From assembly GCA_902611475.1 (NCBI GenBank), contig CACLZW010000003.1, positions 34,453 through 98,452 of the forward strand: a stretch of 64,000 nucleotides of DNA, read 5' to 3'. The DNA is from an uncultured Alphaproteobacteria bacterium (lineage in GTDB: Bacteria > Pseudomonadota > Alphaproteobacteria > Rhodobacterales > Rhodobacteraceae). The translations under genes were made by a program, and so were the position numbers. The first letter of the stretch is position 1; each line of letters opens with the position of its first letter. Of the stretch, positions 45,514 through 54,337 are shown piece by piece. The notes beneath the pieces are model-generated. The model did not search any database. It was not told the DNA's origin and was given only the letters and a program-made list of their open reading frames with translations.

Positions 45514-46698
45514 GTGCATTTCGCATCAATAACAAAAAGAGTAGCAAAATTAGGCTCTGAAAAATGGATGCCCCATTTGAAAGCAAAGAAAATGGCTGAA
45601 ATTGATCGTGATGTAATTTTATTAACCATAGGCCAGCCTGATATTTCCGTTTCAGACGAACTTATCAACATTACGATCAGGGCCATTAAAGAGGGTAGAA
45701 CAGGTTATTCCAATGGAAGAGGAGAACAAAACTTAGTTTCCAGCCTAGTAAACAAGTATAATGACGAATGTGGGCTTAATATAAACGAAAATAATGTCTT
45801 ATGTTTCCCTGGCACTCAAACCTCACTTTTTGTTTCGATTATGGGCCTAGTTAATGAAGGCGATGAGGTTCTTTTAGGAGATCCGCTATACGCTACCTAT
45901 GAAGGCGTTGTAGCCGCTGCAGGTGGAACGGTGAAAAGAATAGAACTAAAAAAAGAAAATAGTTTTCGAATGAATCCTAGCGATTTAGCCAACTCTGTAA
46001 CAAGCAAAAGCAAAGTTCTTCTTTTGAATAATCCACATAATCCATCTGGAGCATTATTGACTAAAAAAGAAATAGAAGAAATTGTTAAAGTTTGTCTCCA
46101 AAACAATTTGTGGATAATCTCAGACGAAGTGTACGCATCCCTAATTTATGATTTTGATAACAAAACGGAATTTTACTCACCACTAAATGTTCGAGACGCA
46201 TTGCATCGTACTATTGTTGTCTCAAGTATATCGAAATCACATGCAGCGCCGGGGTTTAGAAGTGGATGGCTGGTTGGTCCCAAAGACTTTTGCGATGCGG
46301 TTTTGCCTCTTTCTGAAACAATGCTATTTGGCAACCAACCATTCATAGCAGATATGACAGCATATGCGCTTAAAAATGATTTTCATACTGCAAAAAAAAT
46401 GAGGGATTCATATTATCATAGGGCCGTAAATATTTATGAAGCTCTAAAAAAAACCAGTAAAGTGGAACCAATAATGCCGCAGTCAGGAATGTTCCTACTT
46501 GCCGATATATCTAAAACAGGACTAAGTAGCGACGCTTTTGTTAAACAACTTCTAGATGAAGAAAAATTGGCTCTCATGCCAGGCGCATCATTTGGAGAAA
46601 ATGCCCACCATTTAGTACGCATAAGTTTAACGGTTCCTGATAAGATGATAAACCTGTCTTGCGAAAGGCTAAAACGTTTTATAGATCGAATAATTTAG
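45514..46698 (+). CDS. Class I/II PLP aminotransferase
   Basis: A 394-residue fold-type I aminotransferase. VILLTIGQPDISVSD near residue 38, GYSNGRGEQNL near residue 63, LLNNPHNPSGALLTKKE near residue 167, SDEVYASLIYDF near residue 205 and the PLP lysine in SSISKSHAAPGFRSGW near residue 235 are the family marks. GTG 45514 is chosen since AGGA lies 11 bases upstream; a GTG at 45481 lacks a site and adds a hydrophobic tail of 11 residues. Aspartate and aromatic aminotransferases are the closest groups, but the amino donor is not clear. Confidence 0.88.
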   Translation: MHFASITKRVAKLGSEKWMPHLKAKKMAEIDRDVILLTIGQPDISVSDELINITIRAIKEGRTGYSNGRGEQNLVSSLVNKYNDECGLNINENNVLCFPGTQTSLFVSIMGLVNEGDEVLLGDPLYATYEGVVAAAGGTVKRIELKKENSFRMNPSDLANSVTSKSKVLLLNNPHNPSGALLTKKEIEEIVKVCLQNNLWIISDEVYASLIYDFDNKTEFYSPLNVRDALHRTIVVSSISKSHAAPGFRSGWLVGPKDFCDAVLPLSETMLFGNQPFIADMTAYALKNDFHTAKKMRDSYYHRAVNIYEALKKTSKVEPIMPQSGMFLLADISKTGLSSDAFVKQLLDEEKLALMPGASFGENAHHLVRISLTVPDKMINLSCERLKRFIDRII

Positions 46699-46718
46699 AC
46701 TTTTCCTGATGGTAGAAG

Positions 46719-47891
46719 CTATATTGCTTTTAACGCTCTTTCAATAGAGCCTACTAATTCATCTGGGTCTTCAAGACCAACAGATACTCTGAAAAAGCCT
46801 TCGGATATACCAAGCTCTTTACGCGCACTTAGATTAAGGTATCTATGTGAACTAGTTCCGGGATGCGATATTGTAGTTCCAATATCTCCTAATGTGGGAG
46901 CAAATGCTATACCCTCTATATTTTCAATAAATTTATTTGCATCTATTCTATTATCACCTATTTCAAAACTTACCATATTGCAGCCATTTCCATTTAAGAG
47001 TTGCTTTGCAAGTGATATATCAGGGTGCTCTGACATGGTGGGGTAAAGTACTTTTTTAACCTTTCTATTTTTCTTCAAGGCTTCAGCAAGGACCTCTGCG
47101 TTTTTTTGAGCTTTTTCAAATCTTAATTCAAATGTAGCAAGACCTCTTTCAGCCAGCCAACAATCAAAAGGACTTGGAGTTGCGCCAATTGAAACAGAAA
47201 AGTTGTAAATTGCCTCCATCTTGTTTTGATCTTTTGATGAAACATATCCTAATGTGGTATCGGAGTGACCAGATAACAATTTAGTAATAGAATGAATAAC
47301 AAAATCAGCGCCATAATCAAAAGGCTTAATGCATGCAGGTGTTGTAAATGTATTATCAACAGCCAATAAAATATTGTTTCTTTTACATAAATTTGCGATA
47401 CCCTCTATGTCGGCAACCCTAAGTGTTGGGTTAGACACACACTCAATTAAGATCATTTTTGTATTTTTTCTAATCTCAGTTTTAACTGAGTCAATATTTG
47501 TTGGATCAGCGAACGACGTTTGAATACCAAATCTAGGCAAATCTTCACGCATCAGTCTCAATGTACGACCATATAATTGGCTACCTCCTAAAACATGGTC
47601 GCCCAGAGACAAGGTACCCATAATAAGAGACGAAATGGCAGCCATTCCTGAACTTACAACCAAACCGGTGGAACTCCCTTCAAGCTTATCAATCAAACGA
47701 GCTAAGATTTCTGCATTAGGATGCCCTTCTCTTGCGTATGTATAACCTTTTTGCTTGCCTTCATATTGTTCATCGAGCGAATTGGGAGATTGAGAAGCAT
47801 AAACAACCGATGGCATAATAGGGGTTGCAACCTGCTCTGATATAGAATTTGGCACCCCGTTTGGCCTTATTATAGTGCGTTTCATTTTCAT
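46719..47891 (-). CDS. Trans-sulfuration PLP enzyme (cystathionine/methionine gamma-lyase family)
   Basis: A 390-residue Cys/Met metabolism enzyme with GYTYAREGHPNAEIL near residue 48, SSGMAAISSLIMGTLSLGDHV near residue 80, and the PLP lysine in IHSITKLLSGHSDTTLG near residue 201. Members include methionine gamma-lyase, cystathionine gamma-synthase and O-acetylhomoserine sulfhydrylase; the residues that separate them cannot be judged by eye. Release of methanethiol from methionine would fit an organosulfur lifestyle. It lies nine bases after the HAD phosphatase gene in the nth-HAD-trans-sulfuration run. Confidence 0.9.
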   Translation of the reverse strand: MKMKRTIIRPNGVPNSISEQVATPIMPSVVYASQSPNSLDEQYEGKQKGYTYAREGHPNAEILARLIDKLEGSSTGLVVSSGMAAISSLIMGTLSLGDHVLGGSQLYGRTLRLMREDLPRFGIQTSFADPTNIDSVKTEIRKNTKMILIECVSNPTLRVADIEGIANLCKRNNILLAVDNTFTTPACIKPFDYGADFVIHSITKLLSGHSDTTLGYVSSKDQNKMEAIYNFSVSIGATPSPFDCWLAERGLATFELRFEKAQKNAEVLAEALKKNRKVKKVLYPTMSEHPDISLAKQLLNGNGCNMVSFEIGDNRIDANKFIENIEGIAFAPTLGDIGTTISHPGTSSHRYLNLSARKELGISEGFFRVSVGLEDPDELVGSIERALKAI

Positions 47892-47900
47892 TCTAAATTA

Positions 47901-48350
47901 TTAAGCTCCTGTAACCCTTAAGCATTTTAAACCCATCTCCTTCCACATTTCAACAACCGTAATTTTATCTTCAAATACTAGGACTGGATTAAACCCATCA
48001 ACAATCATTCTTTTATAGAGATCCCTTTTTACCATAAAATCTTTTCTGTAATCTCCTTTTGGTCTCATATACAAGCAGCTATCTATATCAATATTTTTAC
48101 CGCCTTTTAATATTTTATTTATCTGTTCAATTGTTTTTTCCCTATAGTCCTCAACCCTACCGGTACAAAAAATGATTTGATTGGCGTCATCTTTCAGCAA
48201 AGACTTCAACAAAGAACAAACTTCTTCGATCGGTCGATCTTTATCCATATTGCTATAAAAACTTTTCCAGTCTTTTGGGTCCTGCAAAACAAACTTTACT
48301 CTATGCGAGATGTCTAAAATAGTTCCATCAATATCAAAAATTATGTCTAT
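47901..48350 (-). CDS. HAD-superfamily phosphatase, probable non-standard start
   Basis: 149 residues if begun at ATA 48350. HAD motif I, IIFDIDGTILD, lies upstream of the first standard codon (TTG 48287), which would remove it. Between the in-frame TAA at 48357-48359 and TTG 48287 there is no ATG, GTG or TTG; the frame begins AAA ACC ATA GAC ATA ATT. AGGA at 48360-48363 lies nine bases before ATA 48350. Motif II is QIIFCTGR near residue 60 and motif III/IV is NPVLVFEDKITVVEMW near residue 120. It resembles PNKP-type 3'-phosphatases, and the neighbouring endonuclease III would suit DNA end repair. Confidence 0.78.
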   Translation of the reverse strand: MDIIFDIDGTILDISHRVKFVLQDPKDWKSFYSNMDKDRPIEEVCSLLKSLLKDDANQIIFCTGRVEDYREKTIEQINKILKGGKNIDIDSCLYMRPKGDYRKDFMVKRDLYKRMIVDGFNPVLVFEDKITVVEMWKEMGLKCLRVTGA

Positions 48351-48359
48351 GGTTTTTTA

Positions 48360-48363
48360 TCCT
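48360..48363 (-). promoter_or_regulatory. AGGA site nine bases before a candidate ATA start
   Basis: On the minus strand AGGA (48363-48360) is followed by nine bases and ATA 48350, where the HAD reading frame starts just after an in-frame TAA. The geometry equals that before ATT 21394. Confidence 0.45.
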
Positions 48364-48366
48364 GTA

Positions 48367-49020
48367 CTATGGTTTTTTTGCCTTAAAAGGTTTTTTTCTT
48401 CGGGGGTAGCATGTCGTGCAAATCTCGCATACAGTTCCATCACACCCCCTTGCTGTGCAGTGAGATCTACCATAAAAGATTATCTGTAGGTGTAATTTAT
48501 TCCACCTTTCTTCAGGGAAAAGTTTTTTTAAATCTTTCTCTGTTTGCGTCACGTTTTTTCCATTGGTTAAACCCCAACGCTGTGCGAGCCTATGAATATG
48601 TGTATCAACTGGAAAAGCTGGGTACCCAAATCCCTGAGACATTACTACACTTGCAGTTTTATGTCCCACGCCGGGCAGGCGCTCGAGATCCTCAAAGGTT
48701 GAGGGAACTAGACCCTGATGTTTTTCAATAATCATGATGGACAATTTAGAGATATTTGATGATTTTTGAGGGGCAAGACCACATGGCCTTATAATTTCAT
48801 ATATTTTTTCTGTTTTTAATTTACTCATATCCAACGGATTGTCTGCAAGCGAGAAAAGTTGTGGGGTAACTTGATTAACTCTTTCATCAGTGCACTGTGC
48901 ACTAAGCAAAACGGCAATAAGTAGTTCAAATTTACTGTTATGATTTAGAGGCACTGGTGTCTCGGGATAAATCTCATCCAGACGCTCCACCACATAGGCT
49001 GCTCTATCAATCTTATTCAA
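48367..49020 (-). CDS. nth: Endonuclease III (bifunctional DNA glycosylase/AP lyase)
   Basis: A 217-residue base-excision repair glycosylase that removes oxidised pyrimidines and nicks abasic sites. The helix-hairpin-helix LPGVGHKTASVV near residue 113 with the catalytic Lys, and the Asp in FPVDTHIHRLAQRWGL near residue 138, are conserved. The C-terminal iron-sulfur region is CTARGCDGTVCEICTTC, whose cysteine spacing differs from the E. coli C-x6-C-x2-C-x5-C layout, so the cluster form is uncertain. ATG 49020 lies 87 bases from the divergent methyltransferase. The HAD phosphatase begins 16 bases after its stop. Confidence 0.93.
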   Translation of the reverse strand: MNKIDRAAYVVERLDEIYPETPVPLNHNSKFELLIAVLLSAQCTDERVNQVTPQLFSLADNPLDMSKLKTEKIYEIIRPCGLAPQKSSNISKLSIMIIEKHQGLVPSTFEDLERLPGVGHKTASVVMSQGFGYPAFPVDTHIHRLAQRWGLTNGKNVTQTEKDLKKLFPEERWNKLHLQIIFYGRSHCTARGCDGTVCEICTTCYPRRKKPFKAKKP

Positions 49021-49107
49021 GTCATTAACCTTTCAAATAAGCCAAAAGTTCAATTTTCACACATTTTCCTTTTTTGCAGCAAAGAACTATGGAATATTGG
49101 TACTGTT

Positions 49108-49764
49108 ATGAGCAAAACAGAAAAGAATGCGTTGGATCTTCTTAAGGGAGCTTACAACCTAATAACTCCAGATGACAACAAGAAATACTATAAAGGTTTT
49201 GCACCTTTCTACGATAGTGTTTTTGTAAAAGATCTTGGTTACACTTACCCTACTGTAGTGGCAAATCTTCTAGTTGAGAAGTTTACAATAGATGGACCTA
49301 TCTGTGATATCGGCTGTGGCACTGGGTTAGTCGCAAACGAAATTAAAAAGAAAGCTCCAAATGCTGTTATAGACGGAGTAGATATATCACAAGATATGAT
49401 ACAAATATCTAGAGAAAAAAAACTATATCGAAATTTGCTTGAACTTAATCTTGAAGACCCTCTTGACCCATTATTACAAGATTATTCAGCTGTAGTAAGC
49501 GCTGGAACATTTACACACGGGCATCTGGGTTCAGAAACTTTGAAGCGCTTAATTTCTCATTTTAATTCAGGCACTAAATTTGTAATTGGAATTAACTTTG
49601 ATCACTACCATTCGAAAGGCTTTGAAAAACAGTTCAAAGCTCTTAATGAAACCAATATTATTGATTGCTTTGAGCTAAATGAAGTAAAGGTCTATAATAA
49701 AGATAATAAGAATCTAAATATAAAAAATGGTAAAGCCTGTGTTTGTTTGTTTTCCAAAGCTTGA
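49108..49764 (+). CDS. Class I SAM-dependent methyltransferase
   Basis: A 218-residue cytosolic methyltransferase with the SAM motif I PICDIGCGTGLVANEIK near residue 68, a following acidic turn IDGVDISQDMIQISREK near residue 90, and YSAVVSAGTFTHGHLG near residue 128. The substrate is unknown; the N-terminal LLKGAYNLITPDDNKKYYKGFAPFYDSVF-type start is shared with small-molecule (Williams-Beuren-like) methyltransferases. A single gene, followed by 150 bp of AT-rich sequence before the IlvD/Edd gene that shows no RNA gene or strong terminator. Confidence 0.86.
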   Translation: MSKTEKNALDLLKGAYNLITPDDNKKYYKGFAPFYDSVFVKDLGYTYPTVVANLLVEKFTIDGPICDIGCGTGLVANEIKKKAPNAVIDGVDISQDMIQISREKKLYRNLLELNLEDPLDPLLQDYSAVVSAGTFTHGHLGSETLKRLISHFNSGTKFVIGINFDHYHSKGFEKQFKALNETNIIDCFELNEVKVYNKDNKNLNIKNGKACVCLFSKA

Positions 49765-49914
49765 TTAAGAGGTATTTACATTAATTGATCCAGTGGAAGC
49801 CTATTGCTTCTGTTTGAACCATAAAATCTTTTACATACTAATTTTTGTTATCTTGTTTTAGAGTAAAAATTATAATAAATTTACGACACGAAAAAAACTA
49901 TGTAGGCATTAAAA

Positions 49915-51765
49915 ATGAGAAACTCAAAAACAGTATTAATTGATAAAAATCCAGGAAGAAATTCTCAAACTTTTGGAATTGCAAGAGAACTAGGAACGGA
50001 TGTTGATTTAATACATGAACCCTCAGTTGGTGTTGTTGGAAACAAGGGCGACTCGCAATGCTACATAGGTGTTTCAAGCAAAGTAGAGAAAATTCACGAA
50101 ATTTTAAAGAATAGAATAGGAACAGATCCAGAGCAATTATCAATGAGGTTAGTGCAACCCGAGTTTACCATAGCTACTTCAGATGGAATTCGTAATGGGA
50201 CTAAGGAAATGAGGTATTCCTTAATTGGACGAGAAGTAACTAATGATTCAATGTGTGAACACTTAAGCGCCTCTGGATTAGAAGGGGTTATTGCAGTAGT
50301 CGCGTGTGATAAACCACCAGTAGGCACACTCGCTGCAGTTTTAGAACATAACAGACCAGCCATTATCATGTCAGACGGATCTATACGACCAGGCAAAGAC
50401 TCAAAAACTGGCGAGCCTATAGATATAATTTCAAGTTACCAAATTGCCGGCAATCCAGACGAAGAGTTTAAAAAACGAATTGCATTAGAGGCGTGTCCTG
50501 GGTTTGGGAGTTGCGGAGGAATGTTCACTTATAATACGATGCAAACGTTTATTGGTGTTGTAGGCATGCAGCCTTTGCACATGGTATCTCCCGCATCACA
50601 AGACAGCAGAAGGCTTGATGAATTTCCACAACAGCTTGTTGAATTTCTTGAAAAAATGATTGAAAAAAACATTACTCCCAGAGATATCGTAACAAGAGAG
50701 TCAATTAGAAATGCCATAATTGTTGCCATGGCAGTTGGAGGCTCAACAAATGTAATGCTACATGCTCCAGAGATCGCCAGAGCTGCGGGCTACAAAAATT
50801 TTTCTCAAGACATTATGAGTTCAGAAGAATTCAACCATTTATCAAAAAATGTTGTGCCAGTTATTGTAGACGCTAGACCTTTTGGGAAATATTCGATGGT
50901 GGATATTGATACAAAGGGAGGCGTACAAGTTATAGTTAAAAATCTGTTGGAAGCAGGCTTATTGAATGGAGACACTATGACCTGTACGGGTGAAACTCTT
51001 TCCGAACAAATAAAAGGATTGTCACCACCCGATCCAGATAATGAGGTAATATATAGTGTTTCATCACCCTATAAACCGACGGGTGGACTACGTGTCTTGG
51101 GGGGGAATTTGTCTCCTGAATATAGCTCAATTTTAAAACTTGCTGGAGTAGAAGGAGGGCTTGAAAATAATGTATTTAAAGGGCAGGCTAAAATATTTGA
51201 TGGGGAACAAGCTTTATTAGATACCTTGGACAAAAGACCAGAGGTTTTTGAAAACTTTGATATGATAGTTGTCAGATATGAAGGACCAGTAGGAGGTCCT
51301 GGAATGCCTGAAATGCTAGATTCAACTTCACGAATAACAACACTTTGTAGAGAAAAAAACATCGTGGTTGCACTGATGACAGATGGCCGCTTTTCTGGTG
51401 GCTCAGTTGGTTTAGTAATTGGGCATGTAGGGCCCGAAGCAGCAGTGGGAGGTCCAATCGCGCTTATCGAGGAAGGTGATCAAATAATCGTTGATTTAAA
51501 TAAGAATGAAATTAATTGTGTGGAACTTGAGAACAAAAATACCTATGACAAAAGAATGAAAGATTGGCAGGAAAAAGTTCGTGAAAACAATGGCATCCAT
51601 CCTGCTGTTGGAAATGCTGACACGCGTTTATTGCATAAGATGAGGTATTCAGCTGTTTCTGCTGTGTTTGGAGCGGGAATGCATCCAGAACGAAAAATTT
51701 TTGTTACTGACCCAAGAGAAGGAGTAAAATCATCGTTCACTCCTCAAAATAAGTTTAGAACATAG
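49915..51765 (+). CDS. IlvD/Edd-family dehydratase (dihydroxy-acid or sugar-acid dehydratase)
   Basis: A 616-residue iron-sulfur dehydratase. Cluster cysteines are expected in GNKGDSQCYIG near residue 50, VVACDKPPVGT near residue 126 and ACPGFGSCGGMFTYNTMQ near residue 200. Other marks are AVGGSTNVMLHAPEIARAAG near residue 273, GGLRVLGGNLSPEYS, VVRYEGPVGGPGMPEML near residue 452 and MTDGRFSGGSVGLVIGHVGPEA. SDGIRNGTKEMRYSLIGRE differs from the canonical IlvD DGIAMGHxGMxYSLxSRE, so a sugar-acid dehydratase is possible. It overlaps the convergent threonine-synthase-like gene by 11 bases at the 3' ends. Confidence 0.86.
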   Translation: MRNSKTVLIDKNPGRNSQTFGIARELGTDVDLIHEPSVGVVGNKGDSQCYIGVSSKVEKIHEILKNRIGTDPEQLSMRLVQPEFTIATSDGIRNGTKEMRYSLIGREVTNDSMCEHLSASGLEGVIAVVACDKPPVGTLAAVLEHNRPAIIMSDGSIRPGKDSKTGEPIDIISSYQIAGNPDEEFKKRIALEACPGFGSCGGMFTYNTMQTFIGVVGMQPLHMVSPASQDSRRLDEFPQQLVEFLEKMIEKNITPRDIVTRESIRNAIIVAMAVGGSTNVMLHAPEIARAAGYKNFSQDIMSSEEFNHLSKNVVPVIVDARPFGKYSMVDIDTKGGVQVIVKNLLEAGLLNGDTMTCTGETLSEQIKGLSPPDPDNEVIYSVSSPYKPTGGLRVLGGNLSPEYSSILKLAGVEGGLENNVFKGQAKIFDGEQALLDTLDKRPEVFENFDMIVVRYEGPVGGPGMPEMLDSTSRITTLCREKNIVVALMTDGRFSGGSVGLVIGHVGPEAAVGGPIALIEEGDQIIVDLNKNEINCVELENKNTYDKRMKDWQEKVRENNGIHPAVGNADTRLLHKMRYSAVSAVFGAGMHPERKIFVTDPREGVKSSFTPQNKFRT

Positions 51766-52975
51766 AATAATCTACAGCTTGATCTTTATTTAATGTATTT
51801 TTTACTTTAGGTAGGGAATATTTTAGACCGGAAGCGCAATTAAATAGCACAACACGATCATTGTTTGAAATCAGACCTTCTCTTAAAGATTTTTCAAATG
51901 CGGCGAGAGTAGCGGCTCCTTCCGGGCACAATAAAGTTCCTTCGGTTTTTGAGACGAAATCTCTTGCTTCAACAATCTCATTATCACTTACGGAAATTGC
52001 AAACCCGTCACTTTCATTAACGGCTCTGATTATCAAAAAGTCTCCTACTGCAACCGGTACCCGTATCCCCGCTGCTATAGTATTAGCATTTTCCCATAAA
52101 TTCGCCGTCTCTTTGCCCTGCCGCCATGCATCGACAATCGGAGCGCACCCGTCAGCTTGTACTGCAACCATACGAGGCAATTTTTTTCCAACCCATCCTA
52201 GCTTTTGTAGCTCTGAAAACGCTTTCCACATCCCAATTAAACCAGTTCCACCACCAGTTGGGTAAAAAATAACATCTGGCAACTCCCAGTTTAATTGCTC
52301 AGCTAACTCTAAACCCATTGTCTTCTTACCTTCAATACGATACGGCTCTTTCAATGTTGAGACGTCAAACCACCCTACTTCATTCTTGCCTTCCCGTACT
52401 ATTTTTCCACAATCATTGATAAGACCATTAACTTTAAAGATTTCAGCTCCAAGTCTACTTATTTCTCTGATATTTATCTCAGGAGTGTCGTCTGGGCAGA
52501 ATACCGTACATTTTATTCCAGCCTTTGCTCCGTAGGCTGCCATCGCAGCACCGGCATTACCATTCGATGGAATTGCCAAGTGACGTATACCAAATTGTTT
52601 TGCCATTGATACAGCAACACCTAAGCCACGTGCCTTAAAAGAAGAAGTAGGTAGTAAGCCTTCGTCTTTCACCAATAAATCTCCCTTTTGATTAAATTTT
52701 TTAGCTACATTATCAAGTGAGATCAAAGGAGTTAAAACCTCTCCCAGTGATATTATGTTTGATGTCTCAACCGGCAACAGAAATGAATAACGCCAAAAAC
52801 CGTTTTTATTCGTTTTTTTTATGTAGTCCTTAGAAAATACTTCTTTAATTTTCTCCAGATCATATCGAACTAATAATGGCTTTCCTTTATCCGACAAACT
52901 ATGAACGAGATCTTTTTCATACCGTTTACCAGAAATGGAGCATTCAAGATGTGTAACAAATGTGTTTTTTTTCAT
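51755..52975 (-). CDS. Threonine synthase-like PLP enzyme
   Basis: A 406-residue fold-type II PLP enzyme. An N-terminal threonine-synthase-type segment (THLECSISGKRYEKD) is followed by the PLP lysine in LLPTSSFKARGLGVAVSMAK near residue 112, SNGNAGAAMAAYGAKAG near residue 137, and FYPTGGGTGLIGMWKAF near residue 237. Threonine synthases turn O-phosphohomoserine into threonine; paralogues include cysteate synthase and sulfur-linked lyases. It is a single gene, convergent with the IlvD/Edd gene and separated by 48 bases from the cyclase stop. Confidence 0.85.
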   Translation of the reverse strand: MKKNTFVTHLECSISGKRYEKDLVHSLSDKGKPLLVRYDLEKIKEVFSKDYIKKTNKNGFWRYSFLLPVETSNIISLGEVLTPLISLDNVAKKFNQKGDLLVKDEGLLPTSSFKARGLGVAVSMAKQFGIRHLAIPSNGNAGAAMAAYGAKAGIKCTVFCPDDTPEINIREISRLGAEIFKVNGLINDCGKIVREGKNEVGWFDVSTLKEPYRIEGKKTMGLELAEQLNWELPDVIFYPTGGGTGLIGMWKAFSELQKLGWVGKKLPRMVAVQADGCAPIVDAWRQGKETANLWENANTIAAGIRVPVAVGDFLIIRAVNESDGFAISVSDNEIVEARDFVSKTEGTLLCPEGAATLAAFEKSLREGLISNNDRVVLFNCASGLKYSLPKVKNTLNKDQAVDYSMF

Positions 52976-53023
52976 ATATTTAGATAGAAAACATAAAGTA
53001 AAAGGAAAATTTTTTTAACTTTC

Positions 53024-53974
53024 TTAAGCTTGTATATTATCAATTGCGTTCTTTATTTGAGTATATTCTTGGTGTGTAAGTTTTTCCTTATCTATTGAAA
53101 TATTAAAACCGGCCCCAGTTAAAGTAATAATTTGGTTATTATCTACTTTGGTATCTCGATCAAGCTCATAATATTTTATCTTTCTTAAGTATCCTTTTAC
53201 GTCTATCTCTTTTGGATCATAAAATTTAAAGAAAGAATTCACCAAAAGATATGTCTCTTCAGATATACAAATAGAGCCTGAGTTCGCAACACTTTCAAGC
53301 CTAGAGGCAAGATTAACGGTTCCACCAACAGCCGTATAATCTAATCTTTCATTACTCCCAAAGTTGCCAACAGTGCAATATCCTGTGTTAATACCAATCC
53401 GTATTTCAAGGTCATTTCTCAATGAAAAGTTTTTTCCCCAAGAACCTTTAAGTTCATCCATTTTTTCAAGCATCTCAACAGCCATTTCAACACAAAGCTT
53501 AGCATCTTCTTCTGGCCCCTTAGTTGTTGGGTCTCCAAAGAAAATCATAATAGAGTCACCAATAAACTTGTCTATAGTGCCACCGTATTTGAGCGCAATA
53601 ATAGACATTTCGTTTAGATAAAAATTAATTAAGCTTGTGATTTCTTCAGACTCCAATTCATCTGAAATGCTTGTAAAACCGACGATATCAGAGAAAAAAA
53701 GAGTCAATTTTTTTCGAGAACTTGTTACCTCTGCACTCTGCTTTCCGCTGAAAATCTGTTCATGGATCTGAGGAGATAGATACTTAGCTAATTTACCAGA
53801 AATACCCTCTAATTCTTCTGATTTTTTTAAAGCTTCTTCCTTGGCCTGATCGGCTATTTTCTTTTGCGCCTCAAGCTGAGTTGATAGTGATTTTCGTAAG
53901 TTAGCTTCTAGTTTTAACTTAGAAAGCTCTCGCTTAAGTTGCGTCAATTCCTCTTCGGGACTCAAATCATTCAT
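53024..53974 (-). CDS. Coiled-coil class III adenylate/guanylate cyclase
   Basis: A 316-residue soluble cyclase. Residues ~5-70 are a heptad-rich coiled coil (EEELTQLKRELSKLKLEAN, then QKKIADQAKEEALKK). The catalytic domain has LTLFFSDIVGFTSISDELES near residue 91 with the metal Asp, IDKFIGDSIMIFFGDP near residue 133 and YTAVGGTVNLASRLESV near residue 216. ATG 53974, seven bases after the zinc-ribbon stop, is chosen; a GTG 36 bases upstream would overlap that gene. It would synthesise cAMP or cGMP as a dimer. It is coupled with the cysteine-rich gene. Confidence 0.88.
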   Translation of the reverse strand: MNDLSPEEELTQLKRELSKLKLEANLRKSLSTQLEAQKKIADQAKEEALKKSEELEGISGKLAKYLSPQIHEQIFSGKQSAEVTSSRKKLTLFFSDIVGFTSISDELESEEITSLINFYLNEMSIIALKYGGTIDKFIGDSIMIFFGDPTTKGPEEDAKLCVEMAVEMLEKMDELKGSWGKNFSLRNDLEIRIGINTGYCTVGNFGSNERLDYTAVGGTVNLASRLESVANSGSICISEETYLLVNSFFKFYDPKEIDVKGYLRKIKYYELDRDTKVDNNQIITLTGAGFNISIDKEKLTHQEYTQIKNAIDNIQA

Positions 53975-53981
53975 CGATAGA

Positions 53982-54173
53982 TTAACCCTTGCAATCCATA
54001 TCGGCGCCACAACAAGTGGGTGACTTTATCTTTCCATGGCCATTTGGACAGACTGACACTTGTATTTTTTTTCCTTCATCACTGGTAACAAAGTCATTCT
54101 CTAATGCAGTCTCACATTTAGCGCAAAAAGCATTTACTGCCATTCCACATTTAGCACATTCATAAGTTGCCAT
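53982..54173 (-). CDS. Small cysteine-rich zinc-ribbon protein
   Basis: A 63-residue protein with YECAKCGMAVNAFCAKCETAL near its start and CPNGHGKIKSPTCCGADMDC at the end, ten cysteines in C-x2-C pairs and CC-x4-C, as in double zinc ribbons. The start is ATG 54173 with AGGAG about ten bases upstream; a farther start would add an unrelated decapeptide. It is seven bases ahead of the cyclase on the same strand and might sense metal, redox state or bind the cyclase. I do not know a named family. Confidence 0.75.
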   Translation of the reverse strand: MATYECAKCGMAVNAFCAKCETALENDFVTSDEGKKIQVSVCPNGHGKIKSPTCCGADMDCKG

Positions 54174-54337
54174 AATTAAATTACTCCTATAAATCAAGCA
54201 CATTGATAATTTTAGTTCTTTTGGCTTTTCAAAGTCAAGGTCTCAGAAATTTCGTACTGTCGAAGTTTATTTAATTTCATGCAAACTGTTATTACGATAT
54301 CATAATCAAGTTAATGATAACCAATAAGGCTTACCAA

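Noticed and set aside
48285..48287. TTG 48287 as the true start of the HAD protein
   Set aside because: It removes HAD motif I, which is intact upstream in the same frame.
49765..49914. tRNA or riboswitch in the 150-base gap before the IlvD/Edd gene
   Set aside because: No cloverleaf, anticodon loop or conserved riboswitch core can be found; only a weak GAAGC/GCTTC stem is present.
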